Of a DNA stretch of 36,559 nucleotides, positions 20,130-29,218 are shown one piece after another. Under the pieces are notes generated by a model that did no database searches, was not told the origin of the DNA, and saw only the letters and a list, made by a program, of their open reading frames with translations. The DNA comes from an uncultured Phycisphaera sp. (GTDB taxonomy: Bacteria; Planctomycetota; Phycisphaerae; Phycisphaerales; SM1A02). The DNA lies in the NCBI GenBank assembly GCA_937919685.1, contig CALFOM010000024.1, positions 1-36,559 on the forward strand, in the 5' to 3' direction. Position 1 is the stretch's first letter, and every line of letters starts with the position of its first letter. Both the position numbers and the translations under genes were made by a program.

Positions 20130-20168
20130 CACCTCGGCGCCTACCGGCACCGGGGTGATTTCTTTTTG
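20130..20168 (+). terminator. Rho-independent terminator, plus strand
   Basis: CACCTCGGCGCCTACCGGCACCGGGGTG stem-loop (20130-20157) followed by ATTTCTTTTTG. Confidence 0.65.
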
Positions 20169-20245
20169 CCTTGAACCTTGAACCTTGAACCTTGAACCTT
20201 GAACCTTGAACCTTGAACCTTGAACCTTGGACCTTGGACCGTGGA
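20169..20245. repeat. Heptanucleotide tandem repeat (CCTTGAA)n, 11 units
   Basis: Eight perfect CCTTGAA units (20169-20224), then CCTTGGA, CCTTGGA, CCGTGGA. Confidence 0.97.
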
Positions 20246-20346
20246 CCTTTTGGTTCTTTGCAACGATTCGCCTGCGAATCCGCCTCGCATCCCAGAGCGT
20301 GCCTGATTCTGGCCTAGATTGCGGGTCAGAGGGCGGAGATGAACGC

Positions 20347-20901
20347 ATGTTCGATTCGACGGGACGGAATCGGATCTTCGATCGCAAACGAGGTTCTCGG
20401 GAGCGGGCCATCGACCGACTGCAGTCGGCGGCGATCGTGGGTTTCGGAATTGAGGATCGAGGCTATTGGACGCTGGTGCATGATCTTGAGCTTGCCGCGT
20501 TGACGACGAATCTTCGACAACTTGAGGAGATCGGCATCGAGGTTCCGATGACCGATTCGCTTCAAGACGACGAACTTCGGCGGTTACTCGAAGAGGTGAT
20601 CCGCGGACTTGCCGAATTGGAGGTCTATCTCCTGCATACCGATCACCTGGACGACCGGTCGTTGTATCGGCGTCTCCGTGATGATGTGCTGACGGATCAG
20701 GTGCGGGATCTTCCTCCGCGCATCGGTTGTCGTGAGTGGATCGACCTCTCGAGTGGTCTTGGAGATCCCGTCGAAACCTGGCTCCGGTACCACGCAAGCG
20801 ACGAAGAGCGAAGTGAGGCATCCGATCGCGGGGAGATCGTTCCGTCGAGATCTCGGAAGAAGGCCGACCGAGATCGATTGCTTCCGCGTCCGGACGCCTG
20901 A
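20347..20901 (+). CDS. Hypothetical protein
   Basis: ATG-initiated 184-aa frame, MFDSTGRNRIFDRKRGSRERAIDRLQSAAIVGFGIEDRGYWTLVHDLELAALTTNLRQLEEIG...; soluble, helical; ends 5 bp from the convergent sulfatase stop. Confidence 0.7.
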   Translation: MFDSTGRNRIFDRKRGSRERAIDRLQSAAIVGFGIEDRGYWTLVHDLELAALTTNLRQLEEIGIEVPMTDSLQDDELRRLLEEVIRGLAELEVYLLHTDHLDDRSLYRRLRDDVLTDQVRDLPPRIGCREWIDLSSGLGDPVETWLRYHASDEERSEASDRGEIVPSRSRKKADRDRLLPRPDA

Positions 20902-20906
20902 CCGAG

Positions 20907-22511
20907 TCAATCTTCGATCGTATTCGCGCGGAGAATCGCGGCATGCGCGGCGGGTCGTCGAACGGGTTGGTTCGTTCGTGAATCGATCGAGATTGTCGCG
21001 CCGGTGTCGACGTACCAGGCCTCGAGGGCAAGCAGCAGATCCTGCACGATGTCGGGATGTTCTTCGGCGAGGTTTTTGGTCTCGCCGAGATCGTTCGCGA
21101 GGTCGTACAACTCGATCCGCGGCCCATCATGGAAATACAGGATCTTCCATTTGCCTCGTCGGAACGATGTGAACGGTTCGATGCCCGGTCCGCTCGCGCC
21201 CCATTGATGAGGCATGTGCCAGGCGAGGCCCCGGTCCTTGCTCGGGACCTCGGTGTCGCCTCCCGCGCGGAGCAGGCCCACCAGAGATTCCGCGTCGACG
21301 GTCGGAGCATGTTCTGCGGGAAGCGGCGTATTCGTGAGTTCGAGCACGGTCGGAAAGAGGTCGATCACGGTGACCGGGGTCGATATCCGGCGGCCATCCG
21401 CGTGGATCTCGTTCCGCCCGGGCCCAGAGATGACCATCGGTACCCGGACCCCGCCTTCGTAGGCCGAACCCTTCCCACTTCGGAGCGGCGCATTGTGGAC
21501 ATGGGGTTGACCGCCACGAGCGTGGGCGGAGAGTCCGCCGTTGTCACTGGCGAAGATGACAATCGTATCGTCGGTGAGTTTCAGCTCGTCGAGCGTGTCG
21601 AGAATTCGCCCGAGGGCGGCATCGGCCGACTCGATCATCGTGGCGTACGCCGCTTCTCGCCGATCGATTCCTTCGTAGTGTTCGAGATGTCGGGGATTTG
21701 CCATGATCGGGGCGTGGACTGCGTACGGCGCGAAATGAAGGAAGAACGGTCGGCCATCCGCGGTCTTCTTGCGGATCTCCTTCTCTGCTTCTTCCGCGAG
21801 CACATCGGTGAGGAAGACATCTTGGCCGTGGTATTCGTCGAGGCCCGGAACGTCCCAGACGCTCGGGCCGGTCTTCCCTTGACGCTTGTTGGCGCCGAAG
21901 TCGTGAATTCCATAGAAACTGCCGGGCCCTCCGGCCGCATGGCCCGCGATGTTGGTCTCGAATCCGAGGTTCGTCGGATCGGCTCCACTGGTGCCGATCG
22001 CGCCGAAGTGTGCCTTGCCGATGTGGATCGTGCGGTAGCCCGATTCTTGAAGGAGGCCTGGCAGGGTGGTGTCGTCCGAAGAGAGCCCTTCGAGCCGCCA
22101 AGGTGGGCTCTTCAGTCTCGGGTGCTTGGTTGAGTTGTCGCGATCGGCATGAAGTGTCCAGTAGGTGATACCGCTGCGGCCCGGATGGCGACCGGTCATC
22201 AGCGAGGTCCGTGTCGGCGTGCACACCGGGCTCGCGGCGTAGGCATCGGTGAAGACGACGCCTCGGGATGCGAGTCGTTCGAGATTCGGGGTGCGATAGC
22301 GACGATTGAAGTCGGTGGTTTCGGGACCGAGGGGGAGAGAGACGTCCTGCCAACCGAGGTCATCCACCATGAATACGACGACATTGGGCCGGGGTGGATC
22401 CGCGTTTTCGATCGGACCCGCGGCCATGGTCAGGAGTATCAATCCGAGCAGTGTGGGAAAGGCGAAATCCGTTCTGTCCCGCTGGTGGCGATGGTGATCG
22501 ATCGTTTTCAT
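20907..22511 (-). CDS. Sulfatase (arylsulfatase family), exported
   Basis: Signal peptide; PNVVVFMVDDLGWQDV; formylglycine motif SPVCTPTRTSLMTGR; FASDNGG; GKAHFG. Confidence 0.95.
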   Translation of the reverse strand: MKTIDHHRHQRDRTDFAFPTLLGLILLTMAAGPIENADPPRPNVVVFMVDDLGWQDVSLPLGPETTDFNRRYRTPNLERLASRGVVFTDAYAASPVCTPTRTSLMTGRHPGRSGITYWTLHADRDNSTKHPRLKSPPWRLEGLSSDDTTLPGLLQESGYRTIHIGKAHFGAIGTSGADPTNLGFETNIAGHAAGGPGSFYGIHDFGANKRQGKTGPSVWDVPGLDEYHGQDVFLTDVLAEEAEKEIRKKTADGRPFFLHFAPYAVHAPIMANPRHLEHYEGIDRREAAYATMIESADAALGRILDTLDELKLTDDTIVIFASDNGGLSAHARGGQPHVHNAPLRSGKGSAYEGGVRVPMVISGPGRNEIHADGRRISTPVTVIDLFPTVLELTNTPLPAEHAPTVDAESLVGLLRAGGDTEVPSKDRGLAWHMPHQWGASGPGIEPFTSFRRGKWKILYFHDGPRIELYDLANDLGETKNLAEEHPDIVQDLLLALEAWYVDTGATISIDSRTNQPVRRPAAHAAILRANTIED

Positions 22512-22577
22512 GTGTGAAGCCTACCGATCGGCGACCGAGACGAGACCGAACCCCTCTTCGGATGATAGATTCCGATC

Positions 22578-24491
22578 ATGAGCAATCGTGAACCCAGCCG
22601 CAGCGCGGAACAGATCTATCGTCCGACCTCTGATGAGGCTCAACTCTCGTGGCGGGCGGTGATCACCGGCTGTTTGCTCGGAGCGGTGGTCGCCTCCATG
22701 AACATCTACTTCGGCCTCAAGACCGGGTGGTCGATCGGTGGTTCCTTGATCGCCGCCATTCTGGGATTCAGCGTGTGGAAGGCATTGGCTTCCGTGGGAT
22801 TCCGGCCGCTGTCGGTGTTGGAGACCAACATCGCCCAGACTTCCGGGAGCGCCGCCGGCTCGATGACGAGTGCGGCGGGCATGTTGAGCGCCATCCCGGC
22901 GCTCGGGCTCCTCGGTCTGGAGTTCTCGTACCTGCAACTGGCGGGTTGGGCGTTGGCAGTGGGCTTCCTTGGCGTCTTCTATGCGATCCCGCTTCGCAAT
23001 CAGATGGTGGTGGTGGAAAAGCTCAGATTTCCCACCGGCACAGCCACCGCAGAGACCATCGTCTCGATGAATTCTTCGGGTGGCGCGGGTGACGCACTCA
23101 AGCAGGCGAGATTCCTTCTCATCTGGGCCCTGATCGCAGCCGCGTTCACCCAGGTGAAATATTTCTATCCGATCATCGAGCACCCGATGTTTGCGAATCT
23201 GATCGCCGGTCCGGAGCGGGTCGCTTTGATCAACGCCGGTGATGCGGCGGCGAGCATCGGGGCGACCGGGCTCTTCGTCATCGCGGGGATGTGGGGATTC
23301 AGTCTTCTCATCTCACCGCTGATGTTGGGTGCGGGGATCCTCATCGGGCCACGAATCGGAATCTCACTCCTGTTGGGCGCGATTCTCAGTTGGGCCATTC
23401 TCGGCCCCTGGTCGAAATCGCAGGGTTGGGCCGAGGGATCGATCATGTCCTATGCCGACGGCCCGCGGGGGTGGTTGTTGTGGCCAGGGGTGGCCATCAT
23501 GATCGCCGACGCCTTTGCGAATCTCGCCTTGTCGTGGCGGACGATACTCAACACCTTCCGTCCCGGGGCATCCGTGATGACCGACGGCGACGAGATGGAG
23601 CCGGCATCGATGCTGGTACCCAATTCCTGGTGGATCATCGGTCTGGGGATCGCCAGCGTGATCACCATGACGGTCGCCCATTCGGTCTTCGGGATCCCCT
23701 GGTGGATGACGCTGATTGCCGTCGCCATGAGTTCGGTGCTCGCGATGATCGCGACCCGGTCCACGGGCGAGACCGACATTAATCCGATCGGCGGTATGGG
23801 CAAGGTCACGCAGCTGGCCTTCGGTGCGATCGCGCCCGGCCAGGCGGAGATAAACGTTCTGGCCGCGGGTATCACCAGTGCCGGAGCCAGCCAATCCGGC
23901 GACATGATGCAGGATCTGAAGACCGGTCGGCTGCTGGGGGCAAGCCCTCGCAAACAGGTGATCGCCCAGCTCGCCGGCGTCTGCGTCGGAATTCCGATCT
24001 GCGCCGGGGTCTACAAGCTCTTCGATTCACAATATGAGATCGGAATCGACGAGTCCTTTCCCGCTCCAGCGGCCAACGCGTGGAAGGCGATGGCGGAGCT
24101 CCTCAGTGGGGGCTTCGATCAACTTCCACCGCAAGCACTTCCGGCGATCATCGGCGGGGCCTGTTTCGGGATCGTCTTGCCCATGTTGCGTCGGTTTGTG
24201 AAACCGCTGGCACCCTTCATTCCAAGTTCGCTGGCCATGGGCATTGCATTCATCGTTCCGGCGTACTACTCCGTCGCGATGTTCGCTGGATCGATGATAC
24301 TGGTGGCATGGAAGCGTCTTTCGCCGGCCTCAGCGGCGGCCCTCGCCATCGCGGTGGCCAGTGGCCTCATTGCAGGCGAGGGACTCACCGGCGTACTGTC
24401 CGCGATCGAGTCGCTCATCGGACTTCCCGAGGGTCAGGGCGTTTCAGCAGCGATACAGTGGGTATTCGGTGGGGGATCTTCGGGCACGTGA
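22578..24491 (+). CDS. OPT family oligopeptide/metallophore transporter
   Basis: About 15 hydrophobic segments; MNIYFGLKTGWSIGGSLIAAILG, NEPIG-like NPIGGMGKVTQLAFGAIAPGQAEINVLAAGITSAGASQSGDMMQDLKTGRLLGASPRKQ. Confidence 0.92.
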   Translation: MSNREPSRSAEQIYRPTSDEAQLSWRAVITGCLLGAVVASMNIYFGLKTGWSIGGSLIAAILGFSVWKALASVGFRPLSVLETNIAQTSGSAAGSMTSAAGMLSAIPALGLLGLEFSYLQLAGWALAVGFLGVFYAIPLRNQMVVVEKLRFPTGTATAETIVSMNSSGGAGDALKQARFLLIWALIAAAFTQVKYFYPIIEHPMFANLIAGPERVALINAGDAAASIGATGLFVIAGMWGFSLLISPLMLGAGILIGPRIGISLLLGAILSWAILGPWSKSQGWAEGSIMSYADGPRGWLLWPGVAIMIADAFANLALSWRTILNTFRPGASVMTDGDEMEPASMLVPNSWWIIGLGIASVITMTVAHSVFGIPWWMTLIAVAMSSVLAMIATRSTGETDINPIGGMGKVTQLAFGAIAPGQAEINVLAAGITSAGASQSGDMMQDLKTGRLLGASPRKQVIAQLAGVCVGIPICAGVYKLFDSQYEIGIDESFPAPAANAWKAMAELLSGGFDQLPPQALPAIIGGACFGIVLPMLRRFVKPLAPFIPSSLAMGIAFIVPAYYSVAMFAGSMILVAWKRLSPASAAALAIAVASGLIAGEGLTGVLSAIESLIGLPEGQGVSAAIQWVFGGGSSGT

Positions 24492-24581
24492 CCCGCCGGT
24501 CACCTTTGCGATCAGTACCAGTCTCTATAGAGTCCTCAGAGTTTTCAGTTTTTCTTCTATCTCATTCCGGGAACAGAAATC

Positions 24582-25526
24582 ATGCGAATTGGATTCAATA
24601 GTCAAGACACGAATGCGGCGGCTGCAGCAGCGCCGTCGGGGGGAGCAGGCGCCGGCGAAGCGGCGACGTCATCCACCTCCACGACGGAAGTCGCGGACTG
24701 GATGAATACCGCGAGCACACAACTTGTGGATCTGACGGTGGCCTACGCGCCGCGGGTCGGTCTCGCGATCGTCGTATTGGTGGTCGGTTGGGTGGTGATC
24801 GGCATCTTCCGCCGAGGCATCAATCGGGTTCTTGGGATGAAGCAGATCGATGTCACGGTTGGGCACTTTCTCGGGAACCTGGCCTCAATCTCGCTCAAAA
24901 TCATGCTCCTGCTCTCGGTCGCGGGCATGTTGGGTATTCAGGTCACCTCCTTCATCGCAATTCTGTCGGCCGCCACGTTGGCCATCGGGATGGCTTTGAA
25001 AGGAACGCTCTCCAACTTTGCAGGTGGTGTTTCGGTGATGCTGTTCCGCCCCTACAAGGTCGGTGATTTCATTACTGGGGCGGGCCAGAGTGGCTCCGTG
25101 CAGTCGATCCACATCTTCAACACGGTGCTCACCACCGGCGACAATCAGACAGTGATCATTCCGAACAACGCGATATCCACCGGCGTTCTCGTCAACTCCT
25201 CGACCCAGTCCACTCGTCGCGTTCAGATTGACGTGGGAATCGGCTACGAGGACGACATCGATGTCGCACGCAAAGTCGTGATGGATCTGATCGCGAAGGA
25301 CAAGCGGGTGCATGCTGAGCCGGCACCGATGGTGGCGGTCGGTGCCCTGGGAGCGAGTTCGGTCGACCTGGTCATTCGATTCTGGGTGGATTCGGGCAAC
25401 TTCTGGCCGGCCAAGTTCGACTTCAACGAGAACGTGAAGAAGGCCTTCGATGCGGCCGGGATCAACATTCCCTATCCGCAGCAGGTCGTCCATCATGTCC
25501 GCGAGAAGGATGCCGTCGCGAGCTGA
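24582..25526 (+). CDS. Small-conductance mechanosensitive channel (MscS family)
   Basis: TM3-like ATLAIGMALKGTLSNFAGGVSVMLFRPYKVGDFITGAGQSGSVQSIHIFNTVLTTGDNQTVIIPNN. Confidence 0.93.
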   Translation: MRIGFNSQDTNAAAAAAPSGGAGAGEAATSSTSTTEVADWMNTASTQLVDLTVAYAPRVGLAIVVLVVGWVVIGIFRRGINRVLGMKQIDVTVGHFLGNLASISLKIMLLLSVAGMLGIQVTSFIAILSAATLAIGMALKGTLSNFAGGVSVMLFRPYKVGDFITGAGQSGSVQSIHIFNTVLTTGDNQTVIIPNNAISTGVLVNSSTQSTRRVQIDVGIGYEDDIDVARKVVMDLIAKDKRVHAEPAPMVAVGALGASSVDLVIRFWVDSGNFWPAKFDFNENVKKAFDAAGINIPYPQQVVHHVREKDAVAS

Positions 25527-25529
25527 GCC

Positions 25530-27098
25530 TCAACGACTCGTCTGATCGTCCGCCCGGATCTGGTCGAGGATCGCCTGCAGTCTGGCGACCTCCTCCGGAT
25601 GTCGGGCGGCGAGGTTCTCCGTCTCGTGAGGGTCCGTCGAGAGGTCGTAGAGTTGGACGGTCGGTTCGCCTGCTTTGGCGGCTCGTCGCTTTGGCGCCGT
25701 GAATCCGCCGCTTCCGAGTCCTTCGATCAACTTCCAATCGCCGACCCGGATCGCGAACATGCCGTCGAGGCTGTGATGCACGATGCCGGTTCGGCCTGCC
25801 AGCAAGGTGGCGTCACCATCGGCAAGCAGAGGCACGAGGTTGATCGAATCCTCACCGCCGCGATCCGGCCGCGCGGCGGTCGTGGAGTTCGCGCGGTCCG
25901 CGGCAGCGATGCTTGTGGCATAGAGGTCGGTCAGGCACACGGTTTCTTCGAGGGTGGTTCCCGGTTCGATGACGCCGGGCCATCTCGCGATCAACGGGAC
26001 CCGGTGCCCGGCCTCGTGAATGTCCGCTTTCTGGCCACGCCACTCGAGATTCGCCGCATGTCCCCACCGTCGAACGTCGGCGACGGGCCAATGCGATCCG
26101 TTGTCGCTGGTGAAGATGAAGAGCGTGTTCTCCGCCAGTCCGGAGGACTCGAGGGCGGCGAGCAGTCGGCCGACCTCGAAGTCGACCTCGTTTACGAAGT
26201 CGCCGTAGTGTCCCGCATCGCTCGTGCCTCGGAACCGTTCGGTCGGAAGCCAGGGCGTGTGCGGCGCACTCAGACAGAGTTCGAGAAAAAGGGGTCGGCC
26301 GTCATTGGTTTTGACGTGGTCTTGCACTACGGCGATCGACTCATCGACCGACCGTGCGAGAACCTCCTGATGTACGAAACCTTCGCCGATCGCTCCCGCT
26401 CGCCAGAATCCTTCGCCGTCCTGGCGTCGATGCTTTGAGCCTTCGATGGTCGCAGTGGGTGGAGGATCACCGGCCCCGTCCCTGAACCAGCAGTAGGGGG
26501 GAATATCCAGCGAACTCGGAATTCCAACGCTCCGCTCGAAACCAACGGTGTGAGGTCCGGCATCGAGCGGCGCGGTCCAGTCGGTTGGCCCCTTGGAGCC
26601 GAGTCCGAGATGCCATTTGCCGATGAACGCCGTCTCGTAGCCTCGCGCGGCAAGTTCGCTGGCGATCGTCGGTCGGTCGGGTTCGATCAACAGGGGGTCG
26701 TTGCTCCAAAGCACGCCCGACTGCAGCGAACCTCGCCAGCAGTAGCGGCCGGTCAGGATGCCGTAGCGAGTTGGCGAACAGACGGCGCTGGGGGAATGGG
26801 CGTCGGTAAAGCGGGCGCCGGCGGCGGCGACTCGATCGAGACTTGGTGTCTCGGTGGCGGCCTCCGGATTGAAGCACGAGAGATCCCCGAGACCAAGATC
26901 GTCGGCGAGCACGATCACGATGTTCGGTGGGGGTGACGTCCTCTGCGCAGTTGTCGTCGCGGTCACGCAACCGTTCGCTGCCAGCATCGTGCTCCCGAGC
27001 AGCCCAAGCCCAAGAGGAGCAAGAGGAGCAAGAGCAGCAAGAGGAGCAAGAGGAGCAAACTTGAATGCTCGGGTTGACGGCGGGTTGGATTCTCTCAT
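25530..27098 (-). CDS. Sulfatase (arylsulfatase family), probable lipoprotein
   Basis: PNIVIVLADDLGLGDLSCF, formylglycine motif SAVCSPTRYGILTGRY, FTSDNGSHW. Start MRESNPPSTRAFKF at 27098; lipobox-like AANGC. Confidence 0.93.
   Translation of the reverse strand: MRESNPPSTRAFKFAPLAPLAALAPLAPLGLGLLGSTMLAANGCVTATTTAQRTSPPPNIVIVLADDLGLGDLSCFNPEAATETPSLDRVAAAGARFTDAHSPSAVCSPTRYGILTGRYCWRGSLQSGVLWSNDPLLIEPDRPTIASELAARGYETAFIGKWHLGLGSKGPTDWTAPLDAGPHTVGFERSVGIPSSLDIPPYCWFRDGAGDPPPTATIEGSKHRRQDGEGFWRAGAIGEGFVHQEVLARSVDESIAVVQDHVKTNDGRPLFLELCLSAPHTPWLPTERFRGTSDAGHYGDFVNEVDFEVGRLLAALESSGLAENTLFIFTSDNGSHWPVADVRRWGHAANLEWRGQKADIHEAGHRVPLIARWPGVIEPGTTLEETVCLTDLYATSIAAADRANSTTAARPDRGGEDSINLVPLLADGDATLLAGRTGIVHHSLDGMFAIRVGDWKLIEGLGSGGFTAPKRRAAKAGEPTVQLYDLSTDPHETENLAARHPEEVARLQAILDQIRADDQTSR
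27012..27056. repeat. 9-bp tandem repeat (AAGAGGAGC)x5 in the sulfatase signal-sequence region
   Basis: Five consecutive 9-mers, one with a single substitution (AAGAGCAGC); encodes APL repeats on the minus strand. Confidence 0.9.
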
Positions 27099-27285
27099 GA
27101 AGCCGACCGTACCCGGGAATCGATGATGGCGACAGGATGGTCTTGAGATGGCGTGGGCTTTCGACATTCGCGGGCGAGTTCCTTCTCGGTAGCCTCGACT
27201 TCCAAGAGCCGGATGGCGTAACCTCGTCACTTGCCGCACGGTGTTACTCGTGCCTTTGAAGCCCCACTTCAGGAATCTGTCTTCT

Positions 27286-28380
27286 ATGGATCTCACCTAC
27301 TATCAGACGCTCGGACGTTCGGGCCTCCGAGTCAGCCCCTTCTGTCTCGGTTGCATGACTTTCGGAGATGAATGGAAAGCAGTCGGCGCCGGTGTGGACG
27401 AGAGCCTGCGTGTGCTCGAGACGTATATCGAAGCGGGGGGTAACTTTCTCGACACCGCCAACGTCTATACACACGGCCACAGCGAAGTGATCATCGGGGA
27501 CTATTTCTCGGGGACGCCCATCGTCTCCAGGGACCGCATGGTCATCGCGACAAAGTTCTCGGGCAACATGCATCCTGGAGATCCCAACGGCGGTGGATCC
27601 GGGAGGAAGGCGATCTTGCATCAGTTGGAGGACTCGCTGCGGCGTCTTCGGACGGATTACATCGATCTCTACTGGTGCCACTTTTATGATCGCCACACGC
27701 CGATCGAAGAGACCATGCAGGCGCTCGACGAGATCGTCCGGAGTGGCAAGGTTCGATACATCGGTTTCAGTGACGTTCCGGCGTGGGTTGTGGTGCAGGC
27801 GCAGTACGAAGCGATGATGCGGAATTGGACGCCATTGATCGCGCTGCAGATCGAGTACAGCTTGTCGGAACGAACGGTGGAGGCGGACCTTATCCCCATG
27901 GCTCGTGAACTCGGTCTCGGCGTCACGCCGTGGAGTCCGCTTCGAGCCGGGGTGCTGAGCGGAAAATACCGACGCGACTCCCGTCCAGAAGTCGGCACGA
28001 CTCGAGTGAAGATCGATAGTCCGCATCTCAACGATCGCAACTACGAGATCATTGAGATGCTGGTCTTGATCGCGGAGGAGCTCGGCGCCACACCGGCGCA
28101 GGTGGCGCTCAGGTGGGTTCAGAGTCGCGAAGGTGTCACAAGCACGATCATCGGAGCTCGACGACGCGATCAGTTGCTCGACAATCTTGATGCGATTGCG
28201 GTATCGCTTTCAAGCGATCAGTTTCGCCGACTCGACGACGTCTCCAAACCGCGGCACTCGTTTCCCCATCCATTCCTCGCGTCGGTTCAGCCGTCCGCGA
28301 TCCAGGGAGGCGTCCGGGTAAACGACGTTGTGGGTCCACGGGCGGAATTCCTTCCCGCGACGTCTGAAGACCGATGGTGA
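27286..28380 (+). CDS. Aldo/keto reductase
   Basis: YQTLGRSGLRVSPFCLGCMTFGDEW, GGNFLDTANVY, YIDLYWCHFYDRHTPIEETMQALDEIVRSGKVRYIGFSD, TSTIIGAR. Confidence 0.95.
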   Translation: MDLTYYQTLGRSGLRVSPFCLGCMTFGDEWKAVGAGVDESLRVLETYIEAGGNFLDTANVYTHGHSEVIIGDYFSGTPIVSRDRMVIATKFSGNMHPGDPNGGGSGRKAILHQLEDSLRRLRTDYIDLYWCHFYDRHTPIEETMQALDEIVRSGKVRYIGFSDVPAWVVVQAQYEAMMRNWTPLIALQIEYSLSERTVEADLIPMARELGLGVTPWSPLRAGVLSGKYRRDSRPEVGTTRVKIDSPHLNDRNYEIIEMLVLIAEELGATPAQVALRWVQSREGVTSTIIGARRRDQLLDNLDAIAVSLSSDQFRRLDDVSKPRHSFPHPFLASVQPSAIQGGVRVNDVVGPRAEFLPATSEDRW

Positions 28381-29218
28381 GTTCAGCGAGTCGCTGAAAC
28401 TCGATTCGACACACCGTGAGGATCGGTCCATCTATAGGAGCACATCGATTCAAAGGGAAGATCTGATCGTCGCGATCACCGGCAAAGTCTCGGAACTCGA
28501 GTGGCTGGATGCCGCGTGGTTGGGGGGATCCGATGCGACCGACCGCATCGACGAGCGGAGTGATCTTGATCTCGTTTGTCTCGTCCACGACGATCGCGTC
28601 GAAGAGACTTTTGTCTCGCTGGAATCGCTGTTCGATTCCCTCGGTGGCATCCGGCATCGCTTTCGGGTGCCAGAGCCTACCCGCCATGGAAACGCGCAGG
28701 CCTACTACTTGCTGGTCGGTGCCACCGACGATCTCACCATCGACCTCGTGGTGCTCCGAAACTCCGTGCAGGATCGACTGCTCGAACTCGAACGCCACGG
28801 TGATCCGCTGGTGCTCTTCGATCGAGGGCTCGGTATCCGCTCCGTTCCGCTCGATCGGGACGCTCATGTCACGCGGCTTCGAGCGAGATTTTCCGAAATC
28901 AAAAACGCCGCGCCGATTCTGATTCCGCTCGTCTCGAAGGCGATCGATCGCGGCTTCGTCGCGGATGCCGTTTCTTCCTATCAGAACTTCGTTCTTCGGC
29001 CGCTGGTCGATCTGCTTCGAATGGAACACTGTCCCGAGCGGTTCGATTTCGGTTTCCGCTATCTGGACCGCGACCTGCCACCTTCGGAACGCGCCCTCGT
29101 CGAACGCCTCTCGATGGCCGGTGATCTCGAATCGCTCGATGGACTTCGGAAGCAGGCGATCGCTCGTCTGGAGATTCAGATCGCTCGCGTCGACGCGTTG
29201 CTCAATCGCGACCGATGA
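28328..29218 (+). CDS. Nucleotidyltransferase-fold protein (start uncertain)
   Basis: WLGGSDATDRIDERSDLDLVCLV resembles the GS-x(n)-SDxDL nucleotidyltransferase motif. TTG at 28328 overlaps the AKR gene; an alternative ATT at 28448 lies 7 nt after AGGAG. Confidence 0.7.
   Translation: MWVHGRNSFPRRLKTDGEFSESLKLDSTHREDRSIYRSTSIQREDLIVAITGKVSELEWLDAAWLGGSDATDRIDERSDLDLVCLVHDDRVEETFVSLESLFDSLGGIRHRFRVPEPTRHGNAQAYYLLVGATDDLTIDLVVLRNSVQDRLLELERHGDPLVLFDRGLGIRSVPLDRDAHVTRLRARFSEIKNAAPILIPLVSKAIDRGFVADAVSSYQNFVLRPLVDLLRMEHCPERFDFGFRYLDRDLPPSERALVERLSMAGDLESLDGLRKQAIARLEIQIARVDALLNRDR

Noticed and set aside
20169-20245. CRISPR array
   Set aside because: Repeats are contiguous 7-mers with no spacers, and no cas genes are present.
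20141-21310. 389-aa minus-strand ORF with VQGSRFK repeats
   Set aside because: The peptide repeat is just the 7-bp array read in three phases; the ORF overlaps the plus-strand hypothetical gene and the sulfatase out of frame.
21057-22133. 358-aa plus-strand ORF antisense to the first sulfatase
   Set aside because: Opposite strand encodes a complete sulfatase with CTPTR motif; composition typical of an antisense frame.
28448-29218. Toxin-antitoxin pair formed by the nucleotidyltransferase-like gene
   Set aside because: MNT/HEPN pairs need an adjacent small HEPN partner; none is seen and the neighbour is a convergent LOG-family gene.
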